The notes under the pieces were generated by a model. That model did no database searches and had not been told where the DNA came from. It worked only from the letters and a program-made list of their open reading frames with translations. Position numbers and translations under genes: made by a program. Shown piece by piece: positions 42,543 through 50,747 of a DNA stretch of 50,747 nucleotides; positions within the stretch are counted from its first letter, which is position 1; every line of letters begins with the position of its first letter. The stretch is from an uncultured Flavobacteriales bacterium (GTDB lineage Bacteria; Bacteroidota; Bacteroidia; Flavobacteriales; Schleiferiaceae): positions 1 to 50,747 of the forward strand of contig CALFUW010000100.1 of assembly GCA_937929815.1 (NCBI GenBank), read 5' to 3'.

Positions 42543-42812
42543 ATGGCACATAAGAAAGGTGTAGGTAGTTCGAAAAACGGTCGCGAATCTGAAAGCAAAC
42601 GCCTCGGAGTAAAAATATTTGGCGGGCAGGCAGCAATTGCCGGTAATATTATCGTACGCCAACGCGGCACGCGCCACAATCCCGGCAAAAACGTCGGAAT
42701 CGGCAAAGATCACACACTTTATGCTCTCGTAGATGGTATTGTAGAGTTTAGAAAAAAGAAAGACAACAAGTCTTACGTTTCGGTAATACCCGTCGAAACC
42801 GCCCAGGCATAA
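42543..42812 (+). CDS. rpmA: 50S ribosomal protein L27
   Basis: An 89-residue bL27 beginning [62 protein letters not shown], the universally conserved sequence. The N-terminal tail reaches toward the peptidyl-transferase centre. There is no Firmicutes-type N-terminal extension that would need Prp cleavage. An intrinsic terminator follows. Confidence 0.98.
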   Translation: MAHKKGVGSSKNGRESESKRLGVKIFGGQAAIAGNIIVRQRGTRHNPGKNVGIGKDHTLYALVDGIVEFRKKKDNKSYVSVIPVETAQA

Positions 42813-42832
42813 TTTTTAAAAATAAATATTAG

Positions 42833-42869
42833 AAAAGCTGTCAAAAAATATTTGACAGCTTTTTTATTT
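42833..42869 (+). terminator. Intrinsic terminator after rpmA
   Basis: AAAAGCTGTCAAA and TTTGACAGCTTTT form a perfect 13-bp stem with a 5-nt loop, followed by TT, an A and more T. It starts about 20 bp after the rpmA stop. Confidence 0.88.
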
Positions 42870-42897
42870 TTATTTGCATCTGGTTTATAAAAGCGAT

Positions 42898-43722
42898 ATG
42901 TCAACAACTCAATCATCCTCTGCCGAAAAAAAGGTAACCACCAACACTGTTCAGGAAATGAAGCGACGGGGCGAAAAAATCAGCATGCTTACCGCATACG
43001 ACTTCACGATGGCGCGTATGGTCGATGCTTCGGGCATTGACATTATTTTGGTCGGGGATTCTGCTTCAAACGTGATGGCGGGTCACGAAACGACACTTCC
43101 CATTACATTAGACCAAATGATTTACCACGCAAGTGCCGTGGTACGAGCCGTAATGAGGGCATTGGTTGTAGTGGATCTGCCATTTGGCTCATATCAGGGC
43201 GACAGTAAGCAGGCACTAAACAGTGCCATCCGGATAATGAAAGAATCCGGTGCACATGCCGTAAAGCTGGAGGGTGGAGTTGAAATCATTGATTCGATAA
43301 AACGAATATTATCGGCCGGGATTCCGGTCATGGGACATCTGGGACTTACACCTCAGAGCATTTATAAATTTGGTACATACACTGTAAGGGCACGTGAGAC
43401 AGAAGAGGCCGAAAAACTCTATCAGGATGCACTCATTCTTGAGCAATCAGGATGTTTTTCAATCGTTTTGGAGAAAATACCCTCCCTGTTGGGAAAGCGT
43501 GTGGCAGAGGCCGTTCGGATACCCATCATCGGGATCGGTGCAGGACCTCATGTAGACGGCCAGGTACTTGTGACGCACGATATGCTTGGAATGACGTATC
43601 AGTTTCAGCCTCGATTTCTTAGGCGCTATTTGAATCTCTACAAAGAAATAACTGATGCCATCACACACTATATACACGATGTAAAAACCGGAGATTTTCC
43701 AAATGAACAAGAGCAATATTGA
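42898..43722 (+). CDS. panB: Ketopantoate hydroxymethyltransferase
   Basis: Enzyme of pantothenate (coenzyme A) synthesis that transfers a hydroxymethyl group from methylene-tetrahydrofolate to 2-ketoisovalerate. I start at the ATG at 42898 ([18 protein letters not shown]); the ORF track uses a TTG 24 bp earlier. The length is 274 residues. Family blocks are [68 protein letters not shown] and GHLGLTPQS. The last 20 bp overlap the pseudouridine synthase gene. Confidence 0.97.
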   Translation: MSTTQSSSAEKKVTTNTVQEMKRRGEKISMLTAYDFTMARMVDASGIDIILVGDSASNVMAGHETTLPITLDQMIYHASAVVRAVMRALVVVDLPFGSYQGDSKQALNSAIRIMKESGAHAVKLEGGVEIIDSIKRILSAGIPVMGHLGLTPQSIYKFGTYTVRARETEEAEKLYQDALILEQSGCFSIVLEKIPSLLGKRVAEAVRIPIIGIGAGPHVDGQVLVTHDMLGMTYQFQPRFLRRYLNLYKEITDAITHYIHDVKTGDFPNEQEQY

Positions 43723-44389
43723 TGCTCAAAGCCTTACAGACCGCATTATTTATGAGGACAACCACCTGATCGTACTGGATAAGCTAACCGGAGAACTTGT
43801 CCAATCCGATAAAACCGGAGATACCTGCCTGGCAGATGCTTTAAAACTGTACATAAAACAGACAAAAGGAAAATCCGGAAATGTCTTTCTGGGGGTAACA
43901 CACCGTCTGGACAGACCCACCATGGGGCTGGTCATTTTTGCCAAAACCAGTAAATCGCTTTCAAGAATCAACGAAATGCTCAGACAAGGGCTGATTCAGA
44001 AGACATACAGAGCTCTAGTCGAAGGCAGAATTCCTGTAGGCACCACTGGCGAACTCTCTCACTTTCTCATTAAAAACCAGAAGATCAATAAAACCTTTGT
44101 CACACACTCAAACTACAAGGGCGCAAAACTTGCCAAACTTCAGTTTGAATGCATACAGGAGTTCGACAGGTTTAGCCTCCTCCAAATTCAACTCTTAACA
44201 GGTCGGCATCATCAGATCCGATGTCAGTTGTCTCATTTCGGGTGCTGCATAAAGGGCGATGTCAAATACGGTGCAAAACGCCCGAACCCGGATGGCTCGA
44301 TTGGTTTGCAGGCGTTCAGATTGGACTTTATTCATCCCGTAAGCAAAAAACCCATATCATGTGTAAGCCGTCTATCCTTAACTCCCTGA
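43703..44389 (+). CDS. RluA-family pseudouridine synthase
   Basis: A 228-residue enzyme lacking an S4 domain. It has the catalytic block [17 protein letters not shown] with the active-site Asp at residue 70. The N-terminal [20 protein letters not shown] and the C-terminal [27 protein letters not shown] are typical of the RluA/RluC/TruC group. The RNA target (23S rRNA or tRNA) cannot be told from sequence. It begins inside panB (20-bp overlap) and is followed by the J-domain gene after 18 bp. Confidence 0.93.
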   Translation: MNKSNIDAQSLTDRIIYEDNHLIVLDKLTGELVQSDKTGDTCLADALKLYIKQTKGKSGNVFLGVTHRLDRPTMGLVIFAKTSKSLSRINEMLRQGLIQKTYRALVEGRIPVGTTGELSHFLIKNQKINKTFVTHSNYKGAKLAKLQFECIQEFDRFSLLQIQLLTGRHHQIRCQLSHFGCCIKGDVKYGAKRPNPDGSIGLQAFRLDFIHPVSKKPISCVSRLSLTP

Positions 44390-44402
44390 TTCAAAAAAAG
44401 GT

Positions 44403-44410
44403 TATTTTTG
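44403..44410 (+). promoter_or_regulatory. TAnnTTTG -7 element overlapping the J-domain gene start
   Basis: TATTTTTG covers the TTG (44408-44410) that the ORF track uses as start codon of the next gene. A transcript from this element would begin after that codon. Confidence 0.5.
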
Positions 44411-45370
44411 TCAAAAAAACTGACTAGTAATCACAAATACTACCAGATACTGGGACTGCGACCCGGAGCTTCGCAAGAAGATGTAAGACGGGCATATCGC
44501 AAACTTGCAAAAAGATACCACCCTGACGTAGCCTCTGCACCTGAAGACCTCATTAAATTCAGACAGATAAAAAATGCCTACGAAATCCTTACCGGCAGGA
44601 GCACATATTCGAGAATTCCCGTCCGGTTCAGGACATACCCAAATACCCAAAATTCAAAATCTTCTCAATCATCCAAAAGCTCGGATAGCTTCAGGCGTAA
44701 GTACGGAATGACGAAGGAAGAGTGGATGCGAAGAAAAGCTGCATCCGAACGCATTCAACAGAAATATTCAGAAGAATCCTTCAAAGCACTAAAATCGGGA
44801 CTTCTGTGGGCAGTGATTTTTGCTCTTATCGTCAGTATTTTTTTTCCGCTGTCCAAAAGGTACTTCAATGACTACATGGTATACAAAAATCAGGAGAAGA
44901 GTATAGCCACCATCAGCTATGTAGTAGGAAATGACGTGGGTTTTGTTTTCCGGACAACCGATGGAATTATAAGAACTGAAATTCGCTGTTCATTTTTCAA
45001 CAATACATCGTATTTACCAAATGGATTTCCTGCTTTAAAGCACGACATTTATCATGTATTGTACAACCGGAATAACCCGAAATATTTCAAAATTGACTTT
45101 GAAAATCTTCATGAAACAACTAAGCATTCCTACATTACCAGATGTATTGAAAAAATTCAGGTGCACCCAGGACCTTTTGCTAATATTCCCCGAGATGATA
45201 TCCCGCTTTTTATACAGAAGGTGTACGACACTTTCGGTCTGGAGGGATTGACAATTATATATCATCACTCTACAAGTTTTCACAGAAATATCCGATATAA
45301 TTCCCTGGTTTATTTCTTTTTTAAAAGAAATAAATTGTACAATGAAATTCTCGATTCATTCTTAACTTAA
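44408..45370 (+). CDS. Membrane-anchored J-domain protein with an unassigned C-terminal domain
   Basis: The J domain is at about residues 9-65 (YYQILGLRPGASQEDVRRAYRKLAKRYHPD), with the HPD motif at 38-40 needed to stimulate DnaK ATPase. A Ser/basic linker follows (about 66-128), then one membrane helix (131-148) and about 170 residues I cannot assign. By the positive-inside rule the J domain should be cytosolic and the C-terminus periplasmic. No in-frame ATG precedes the J domain. The TTG at 44408 is the only ordinary start candidate and lies inside a promoter-like element. There is no Gly/Phe or zinc-finger region of DnaJ. Confidence 0.78.
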   Translation: MSKKLTSNHKYYQILGLRPGASQEDVRRAYRKLAKRYHPDVASAPEDLIKFRQIKNAYEILTGRSTYSRIPVRFRTYPNTQNSKSSQSSKSSDSFRRKYGMTKEEWMRRKAASERIQQKYSEESFKALKSGLLWAVIFALIVSIFFPLSKRYFNDYMVYKNQEKSIATISYVVGNDVGFVFRTTDGIIRTEIRCSFFNNTSYLPNGFPALKHDIYHVLYNRNNPKYFKIDFENLHETTKHSYITRCIEKIQVHPGPFANIPRDDIPLFIQKVYDTFGLEGLTIIYHHSTSFHRNIRYNSLVYFFFKRNKLYNEILDSFLT

Positions 45371-45617
45371 TTGTGACCATAAAAATATGTCATTTTAAAC
45401 ATTTCATATAAATAAATTTTTATTTAAAGGTCTATATCCCTACTTTTCACTTCCTTGGAGGAAATGCTATTCGTTTCGCGATTCTATCTAAATGTAATAC
45501 ATTACTGAATTTATGCAAGGAAAGGTTAAACTTTAATTTTACAACATGTTTTAATATTTAGAAGCGCTGATTTGATTTGATGTTTTTACTTTTGTTAAGG
45601 TATATAGCATCGCGCTG
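45371..45617. other. 247-bp AT-rich spacer upstream of the ACR3 gene
   Basis: No gene is seen. Near 45415-45432 a weak AT stem (AAATAAA/TTTATTT type) may end the J-domain transcript. TTCCT-TGG-AGGAA forms a short inverted repeat near 45450, and a promoter element lies at 45587. There is no recognisable ArsR gene. Confidence 0.4.
45587..45594 (+). promoter_or_regulatory. TAnnTTTG -7 promoter element for ACR3 gene
   Basis: TACTTTTG lies 23 bp before the ATG. Two TTTG sequences occur 8-13 bp upstream, closer than the usual -33 spacing. Confidence 0.5.
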
Positions 45618-46682
45618 ATGAAAAAAAGACTAAAGTTTTTGGACAGGTATTTGACTCTTTGGATATTTATTGCAATGGGTCTGGGCGTTCTTACAGGATA
45701 CATATATCCGCAAATCAAGCAGTTAAACGAAAGCCTCAGTTATGGAACGACGAGCATTCCGTTGGCTATTGGTCTCATTCTGATGATGTACCCCCCATTG
45801 GCTAAGGTCGACTACAGCATTGTTCCCAAAGCTTTTAAAGACACGAAAACGTTGGGGATATCACTGATATTAAACTGGATTATTGGCCCGCTTTTAATGT
45901 TTTTCCTGGCTTTAATTTTTCTCAGACACGAGCCTGAATACTTCACGGGTCTTGTTTTGATTGGGATTGCACGTTGTATAGCGATGGTAATTGTATGGAA
46001 TGATCTGGCTGGAGGAAGCAGAGAATATGGCGCCATGTTGGTAGCACTAAACAGTATTTTTCAAGTTTTGACGTACAGCGTATATGCATGGATTTTTGTA
46101 ACATTTCTACCCGATTGGTTAGGTTTTGCTTCGGAAGAAATCGATGTTCCATTTAGTGAAATCGCTAACAGTGTGTTGTTGTATCTAGGTGTACCTTTTT
46201 TGGGTGGATTTCTAAGCAGATTTATTTTGGTAAAAACCAAAGGCGTCGATTGGTACAACAGAAAGTTTGTTCCTGTGATTTCACCTATTACCTTGATTGC
46301 TCTGCTTTTTACAATTGTACTGATGTTTAGCCTGAAAGGTGATAAAATAATTGAGCTTCCCCTGGATGTGATCAAAGTGGCCGTACCACTGATATTTTAT
46401 TTTGTTTTCATGTTTTTTACCAGCTTTTTTATTAGTCAAAAATTGGGAGTCGATTATGAAAAAAATGCGGCCATTTCATTCACAGCTTCTGGAAATAACT
46501 TTGAATTAGCCATTGCTGTGGCGATCGCAGTTTTTGGGATCAATTCAGGTCAGGCCTTTGCTGGGGTAATTGGCCCGCTGGTGGAAGTACCTGTATTGAT
46601 TTTATTGGTCAGAATCAGTCTGTTATTAAAGGATAAATTCTATCCACGTGAAAATGATCTTGTAGATTACCTTCAAAGGTGA
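45618..46682 (+). CDS. arsB: ACR3-family arsenite efflux transporter
   Basis: A 354-residue inner-membrane protein with about ten helices of the BART superfamily. The block [24 protein letters not shown] contains the conserved Cys (C120) that is essential in characterised ACR3 proteins, and the C-terminal helix segment [21 protein letters not shown] is also typical. It expels As(III) using the proton gradient. No arsR, arsC or arsM is adjacent, so regulation is either distant or absent. The gene symbol arsB is the commonly used one for ACR3 in databases; acr3 is equally valid. Confidence 0.92.
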   Translation: MKKRLKFLDRYLTLWIFIAMGLGVLTGYIYPQIKQLNESLSYGTTSIPLAIGLILMMYPPLAKVDYSIVPKAFKDTKTLGISLILNWIIGPLLMFFLALIFLRHEPEYFTGLVLIGIARCIAMVIVWNDLAGGSREYGAMLVALNSIFQVLTYSVYAWIFVTFLPDWLGFASEEIDVPFSEIANSVLLYLGVPFLGGFLSRFILVKTKGVDWYNRKFVPVISPITLIALLFTIVLMFSLKGDKIIELPLDVIKVAVPLIFYFVFMFFTSFFISQKLGVDYEKNAAISFTASGNNFELAIAVAIAVFGINSGQAFAGVIGPLVEVPVLILLVRISLLLKDKFYPRENDLVDYLQR

Positions 46683-47100
46683 TCGAAATTAAATTTGTCA
46701 AAATCAACGTGTTATAAAAATTTTTATTCTTACAAAATAATTAGATTCTTAATAAAACAGGTTTTATCAACGATTGTGTTGGTTCATACAAGTGAAATGC
46801 ATTGTCCATGTAACTAGACCTAAAGAGCAGTCGTTAGTCAAAAAAATAGAAATTACCTGTCTCAAGCCCATGTAAATTGTAAAAATTCAGGAGGTCACTC
46901 ATAAAAGTCCGGATTGCTTCACCTGATTTGATGATCGTCATTCCACAAAAACTAAAAAATCAATTATTCATCTGATAATTCAAAATGAATTTTTTTATAT
47001 ATTCAAATGAATCTCAAATGTTATTTTTTATTTGGATAGGTAACTTTAATTTCAAATATTAAACATCTTTGAATAATTATAAATTTTAAAATATTTTATA
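46683..47100. other. 418-bp AT-rich gap with tandem inverted repeats
   Basis: I see no supported gene; a 35-codon minus-strand frame (46941-46834) is noted but not accepted. The right half contains three consecutive short inverted repeats (46962-47012) and a strongly AT-rich stretch leading into the DUF1648 gene. The left half has no visible structure. Confidence 0.4.
46962..47012. promoter_or_regulatory. Three tandem inverted repeats upstream of the DUF1648 gene
   Basis: AATTAT-TCATCTG-ATAATT (46962-46980), ATTCA-AAA-TGAAT (46978-46990) and ATTCA-AA-TGAAT (47001-47012). The last two share both arms and their centres are about 22 bp apart, roughly two helical turns. This could be an operator array; AT-richness raises the chance of coincidence. 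Confidence 0.35.
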
Positions 47101-47595
47101 ATGAAATCCGATTCAATTCGCCCTCGATTATCAGTTTCAATGACTTCATTCGACTACTTGCTTGAATTTATTGCCTTGGTCGGATTATTTTGTCTTTATT
47201 ATTTCACTTTTAATTTTTATACTTCTTCGCCGGACATCATTACATTACCTTTCGATCTTGAAGGAAATGCCGACAGATACGGGAGTAAAAGTGAACTTAT
47301 CTGGATTCTGGTAATTTCTTCACTTCTTTACACCGGAATATCTGTTCTTCAAAAGTATCCTCATGTGTACAATTACCCTTTTGAAATACGAGAAGATAAT
47401 GCGCTTCACCAATACACCCTTATTGTGAGACTTCTCAGGGTTTTAAAAGTAGTAATTATCTGGATATTTTTTAATATTTTATATACTGTACGATCAGGTA
47501 CGGATTTGTATTACGGGATATTGATCGCAGTGTATGTTGGTGTCTTTCTGACTGTTATGATTTCTTATTTCATTCTGGCATCTAAACACGCCTGA
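47101..47595 (+). CDS. DUF1648-domain membrane protein
   Basis: A 164-residue protein with four membrane helices. After the first helix it has the DUF1648 signature DIITLPFDLEGNADRYGSKSELIWILVISSLLYTGI (about 45-80), in which a proline, an acidic/asparagine pair and a GSK step precede the second helix. Related proteins include SdpI immunity-type membrane proteins, but the longer SdpI domain is not evident. The function is unknown. It is convergent with the DUF5686 gene 6 bp away. Confidence 0.75.
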   Translation: MKSDSIRPRLSVSMTSFDYLLEFIALVGLFCLYYFTFNFYTSSPDIITLPFDLEGNADRYGSKSELIWILVISSLLYTGISVLQKYPHVYNYPFEIREDNALHQYTLIVRLLRVLKVVIIWIFFNILYTVRSGTDLYYGILIAVYVGVFLTVMISYFILASKHA

Positions 47596-47601
47596 TGATG
47601 A

Positions 47602-50037
47602 CTATTTGGTGGTAAGTTTAATTAAGAATGACGGAATGCTCAGATCCGTATCTACAGGAGGCGAAATCCGATAGTACAGTCCAAATCCAAGGTTAGAGAG
47701 CAGACGATTAATTTCTATTCCCATTTCATGAAAAACTCCAGAAGGAGGCTGATTATTGACTTCAAAATGAAAGTCAGACTGAGAATTCAATCCGTATAAT
47801 GCTCTGTAAACAAACTCAATATGTGGTCTTTTCGGTTTGCGATTAAAAAATAAATTCCACGTATCATACCTAAGCATCATATGGATAAATGAGTCCATCA
47901 AAAATTCATTGAAAAGCATGGTTTCAAAACTCAACCGGTCTGCCAGTGCAAGCTGACGAAGCCGGTTGTTTTGACCACTGTACAGATTAGCCCTCCCGGC
48001 ATACAAATATCCTACAGGTGCCGGAGCGGATACTAATCCCGCAGCTGCCTCAGCATAAAGATACCCCACCCTTCGCCGTCCAAAACGGTAATTTACACGT
48101 GTATCTAGTTTTGTAAATCGAACATTGGCTGCCTCACCGGCGAATGACTGTATTGCATTCAGATAAAACCTCGGATAGGTGTATCTGACTGTTCGTCTGC
48201 CGAGAAAGGTTTCGGTCACTACATCGTTGGGGGCGAATTCCAACGAATACTCCAGTAGGTGAAGAGCAATCCCATTGGTAAGCAGATCAACACCTTGCTC
48301 AGGGTTAAAGAAGAAATATTCTCTTCCAAACTTGCGAAACTCCCGATTATACCTCACGATGTTTTTAAACCGAGGCGTCCATTCCCATGATACAAAAGCA
48401 TAGGCCGAAGACACGTAATCCCAGCCAGTGATATACAGCCGACGAGCCGCAGATTCAAGGAGATTTCGCTTTGGGGAGAAAAAAAAAGAGGGCTGGGCTG
48501 CCTCTGCCAAATCGTATGAATATCCCCCACCTATGACCAAATTGTAAGGCTCCAGAATATGATATGATGCCTGATATCCAAATTTCAATATGCGATCACG
48601 CCAACCATATCCGGCAAACCCGCCGATCCGAAGGCGCGGATGTAGCCGTTCATTGGTCGTAAACCCCAGCCCTGTACGAAATCCTTCGAATAAATTGTAA
48701 TTCAAAATCCGGTTTAATTCCAAATCAACATACTTCAGACGCAGCTTGCCGTCGGTAAAAGCTGTAAGCCACATAAAACGCCTGTCAAGATTGAGCACCT
48801 CGCCGATCGAGTCGTTAAAGCGGTATGTGCGTTTTTCCATCTCAGTGAGTTCATGAATCCTAAATTGACTCCAGTACAGACTGTCCTTCTCTGCGGCATC
48901 GGGATTTATTCTGATGTCAACGCTTCTGAAATCTTTGATCTTTAAGCCGGGAGACAAATCGATATCCCGGTGAAAGGATCTCATACTGCCATACAAGGTC
49001 AGTCCATTGATGGTGAAATTGTAGATTTTGAAGTCGCTGTTGAGTTGTACAGGAAACCACCGGCCATGAATCTTCTCATAGTGCTGCTGTACAGATACGG
49101 AAAAATTTGCCTCTTTAGCGGGCGAGGCAACAACATTAGTAATGGCATAATCGGGAATGGCGATGTAGAGAAGACCTTTCATGCTCTTGTGCTCATGACC
49201 AGGTCGGGGTCTAAACGAAATTATAAACACTGTATCCGCGTCGTACCGGTCGAATAACGTGTCTTCAATTAAATATAAATATTGATTTTCAGCTTTTTTA
49301 GCGATCGGATTGTCTAATGAAATATTGAATATTTCAAATTCATCTCTGTAAAATGAAAAGCTTTGGAGTTGTGTCGCCAGAATGCTAAACAAAGGGTTTT
49401 TAAGACCTGATATCTGTGTGGCTAACACCGTTTCATTGACCTTACCAGGATTCAGATAGCGTCTCTCTGACACAGACTCAGAGATAAAAAGGTACTGCCT
49501 GTTGGCAAATTCGATGGCTTTCAGAGCAAATGAGTCCAGCTCTTCTGGTTTTAGAGAATCTTTGATAACCTTCAGATCATTGGTATCAAAAGCCATAATA
49601 AACTTATTGTATGCCTTGTAATAGTATGACTGAAGGTTCTCCGGATCATTTTGCAGGCGGTTGTCTCTAGCCAATCGTATAATACGAAGGGCGGGATTTT
49701 CGCCCGGGAATACTTTTACTTCGCCAATAAGAAGGGAGGTAGGCTTTAAGAAAATTGTGCAGTTTTCTGTACAGGTGTAATGTCGCAGGTCTATTTCAAG
49801 CTTTTCATAGCCAGTGTAGCTAAAGACAACTACACTATCCGAGGGCAGAAGTCGTATTTGAAATCGGCCTTCGATGTCGCTTGTAGTGCCTCTCCTGGTA
49901 TTTTTTACTGCTATATTTCCAAAGGGTAGTCGCTCATTCGAGTTTGCATCGAGGATTATTCCCGATATGGATTGGGCAGAGAGACAGTGAATTATACTTG
50001 CTCCGAAAAAAACAAAAAATGCTAATGCCCTATGCAT
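47602..50037 (-). CDS. DUF5686 outer-membrane protein with N-terminal carboxypeptidase-like regulatory domain
   Basis: I start at MHRALAFFVFFGASIIHCLSAQS (50037), eight residues after the ORF-track start, because it gives a cleaner signal peptide and an 8-bp overlap with the receiver gene. After the signal, ISGIILDANSNERLPFGNIAVKNTRRGTTSDIEGRFQIRL is a CarboxypepD_reg-like beta-sandwich (about 25-105). The long middle and C-terminal part match the DUF5686 type, ending in many aromatic beta-strands consistent with a barrel. No TonB plug domain is visible. The function is unknown; family members are widespread in Bacteroidota. Confidence 0.87.
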   Translation of the reverse strand: MHRALAFFVFFGASIIHCLSAQSISGIILDANSNERLPFGNIAVKNTRRGTTSDIEGRFQIRLLPSDSVVVFSYTGYEKLEIDLRHYTCTENCTIFLKPTSLLIGEVKVFPGENPALRIIRLARDNRLQNDPENLQSYYYKAYNKFIMAFDTNDLKVIKDSLKPEELDSFALKAIEFANRQYLFISESVSERRYLNPGKVNETVLATQISGLKNPLFSILATQLQSFSFYRDEFEIFNISLDNPIAKKAENQYLYLIEDTLFDRYDADTVFIISFRPRPGHEHKSMKGLLYIAIPDYAITNVVASPAKEANFSVSVQQHYEKIHGRWFPVQLNSDFKIYNFTINGLTLYGSMRSFHRDIDLSPGLKIKDFRSVDIRINPDAAEKDSLYWSQFRIHELTEMEKRTYRFNDSIGEVLNLDRRFMWLTAFTDGKLRLKYVDLELNRILNYNLFEGFRTGLGFTTNERLHPRLRIGGFAGYGWRDRILKFGYQASYHILEPYNLVIGGGYSYDLAEAAQPSFFFSPKRNLLESAARRLYITGWDYVSSAYAFVSWEWTPRFKNIVRYNREFRKFGREYFFFNPEQGVDLLTNGIALHLLEYSLEFAPNDVVTETFLGRRTVRYTYPRFYLNAIQSFAGEAANVRFTKLDTRVNYRFGRRRVGYLYAEAAAGLVSAPAPVGYLYAGRANLYSGQNNRLRQLALADRLSFETMLFNEFLMDSFIHMMLRYDTWNLFFNRKPKRPHIEFVYRALYGLNSQSDFHFEVNNQPPSGVFHEMGIEINRLLSNLGFGLYYRISPPVDTDLSIPSFLIKLTTK

Positions 50038-50419
50038 GCTCGCCATTGAGCAGCGGTTCAAGTAGTGGCAGTTTGTCTTTGGTCATAGGCTTATCCAGAA
50101 ACATTTTGACCAACTTATTTTTATTTGCTCGTTGGCGGTCTTCCTCATCCACCGAGGCAGTAAACATCACTACAGGGTATTCGTATCCTTCTTTTTGAAC
50201 ACGTTCTATAAACTCCCACCCGTTCATTCCAGGCATATTTACATCCACCAAAATAAATTTTGGACTAGCCTTGCCTTCCTTAATTGCAGATAATGCCTCC
50301 GTCGGGTCTAAAAAATCAATCACCTCTACTCCATCTATATTCATTGAAAAAACTTTGCGACATATCAGGTTTTGAATCTGGTCGTCATTGACCACCATTA
50401 TTTGCTTTTTATTTGCCAT
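50030..50419 (-). CDS. Stand-alone receiver-domain response regulator
   Basis: I start at MANKKQIMVVNDDQIQNLICRKVF (50419); the ORF track adds 39 residues that cross the promoter. The 129-residue protein is a single receiver domain: acidic NDD (11-13), phosphoacceptor D59 (FILVDVNMPGMNGWEF), T87 (VVMFTASVDEEDRQRA) and K110 (MFLDKPM). All key residues are intact, unlike the receiver at 3192. There is no output domain. It overlaps the DUF5686 gene by 8 bp, so the two are co-translated; the link between them is unexplained. Confidence 0.92.
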   Translation of the reverse strand: MANKKQIMVVNDDQIQNLICRKVFSMNIDGVEVIDFLDPTEALSAIKEGKASPKFILVDVNMPGMNGWEFIERVQKEGYEYPVVMFTASVDEEDRQRANKNKLVKMFLDKPMTKDKLPLLEPLLNGEHA

Positions 50420-50436
50420 TGTATATAAAAATTGCA

Positions 50437-50444
50437 CAAAAGTA
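50437..50444 (-). promoter_or_regulatory. TAnnTTTG -7 promoter element for the receiver-DUF5686 pair
   Basis: The minus strand reads TACTTTTG, 17 bp before the ATG at 50419. Confidence 0.55.
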
Positions 50445-50468
50445 TAATTATAATGAAAAACTAAAATA

Positions 50469-50747
50469 TTGAAATCATTAATTTTAAAGCCTGCCCTATT
50501 CCCTGTGTCGCTATTGATACAACTGGTGTTGATCATTCGTCACTATTTGTATGACAGGGGAATACTACGCAGCACAAAATTTTCGGATGTGGCGGTTGTT
50601 GCCATCGGAAATCTCTCGATGGGGGGTACGGGAAAAACACCTATGACCGAATTTTTAGCCGAACACTTGGTAAAATCATTCAATGTGGCAGTACTCTCCA
50701 GGGGATATGGCCGGAAGACAAAGGGATTCAGGTGGGTGCATCCACAA
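50469..50747 (+). CDS. lpxK: Tetraacyldisaccharide 4'-kinase, N-terminal fragment
   Basis: This frame is open to the right edge of the window and absent from the ORF track; 93 codons are visible. It phosphorylates the 4' position of the lipid A disaccharide. Visible are an N-terminal hydrophobic anchor (LFPVSLLIQLVLIIRHYLYDRGIL), the Walker A block AIGNLSMGGTGKTPMTEFLAEHL and VAVLSRGYGRKTKGF, all typical of LpxK. The likely start is TTG at 50469; an in-frame TGA lies just upstream and no ATG is available before the anchor. It acts downstream of LpxB, encoded at 6692-7804. Confidence 0.9.
   Translation, partial: MKSLILKPALFPVSLLIQLVLIIRHYLYDRGILRSTKFSDVAVVAIGNLSMGGTGKTPMTEFLAEHLVKSFNVAVLSRGYGRKTKGFRWVHPQ

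Noticed and set aside
46834-46941. 35-codon minus-strand frame (MTIIKSGEAIRTFMSDLL...) in the gap after the ACR3 gene
   Set aside because: Too short and without family resemblance or a promoter element; chance frames of this size are expected.
50420-50536. 39-residue N-terminal extension of the receiver protein at the right end
   Set aside because: It spans a -7 element and the divergent lpxK start; the receiver fold begins right after the ATG at 50419.

Overview
The window looks like chromosomal DNA from a member of the Bacteroidota, possibly near Saprospiria, although the lineage below phylum is a guess. Three things support the phylum. Many genes have the TAnnTTTG -7 promoter element. A secreted metalloprotease carries a C-terminal domain of the type IX secretion (T9SS) sorting kind. 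Several families are characteristic: DUF5686 with a carboxypeptidase-like regulatory domain, LytS/LytTR pairs with a propeller sensor, a ComEC without a metallo-beta-lactamase domain, and RibB with a decayed RibA domain. Nearly all genes look intact. I see no CRISPR array, insertion sequence, prophage or rRNA operon. One tRNA (Val, anticodon TAC) is present.

Layout. 1-1218: end of an M16-like peptidase, then ruvB. 1219-1618: a gap with no convincing gene. 1619-3061: an NhaC antiporter, divergent from a lone receiver protein whose 3' end overlaps comEC tail to tail by 99 bp. 3522-8939 (minus): a tightly packed set surE, small membrane protein, lpxB, spoIID-like, comEC. 9039-15018 (plus): YugP-type protease, then odhA-odhB (2-oxoglutarate dehydrogenase E1/E2), a CcmB-like protein and a YvlD-like protein. 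15100-17492: a fused dipeptide-type ABC ATPase, divergent from a SCO1 protein. 17580-29390 (minus): an eleven-gene collinear run (TPR lipoprotein, EEP-family hydrolase, novel lipoprotein, M48 lipoprotein, YhhN-like protein, 2OG oxygenase, GT2, RibB, PhnP-like hydrolase, recR, priA). A 21-bp imperfect palindrome lies upstream of its first gene. 29629-29703: tRNA-Val with a terminator, followed by yqgE and pdxH.

31203-39509: an accessory, envelope-oriented block. It holds an ECF sigma factor with two partner genes, a helix-hairpin-helix protein fused to a probable beta-barrel, a PorV-like barrel, and a propeller-sensor histidine kinase with its LytTR regulator. 39524-42151: a T9SS metalloprotease divergent from a DCC-family protein. 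42219-45370: rplU-rpmA, terminator, panB, a RluA-type pseudouridine synthase and a membrane-anchored J-domain protein. 45618-50747: ACR3 arsenite transporter, DUF1648 protein, DUF5686 outer-membrane protein with a lone receiver protein, and the start of lpxK.

I did not find one clear-cut new system. The best candidates for something undescribed are the HhH/beta-barrel plus PorV-like pair, the single-pass J-domain protein with an unassigned C-terminal domain and no ordinary start codon, the lipoprotein resembling a cysteine-less thioredoxin fold, and several regulatory arrangements: the duplicated start region of the receiver gene, the operon palindrome and the interlocked divergent promoters. 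All functional statements come from reading translated sequence and motifs by eye; no database search was run.
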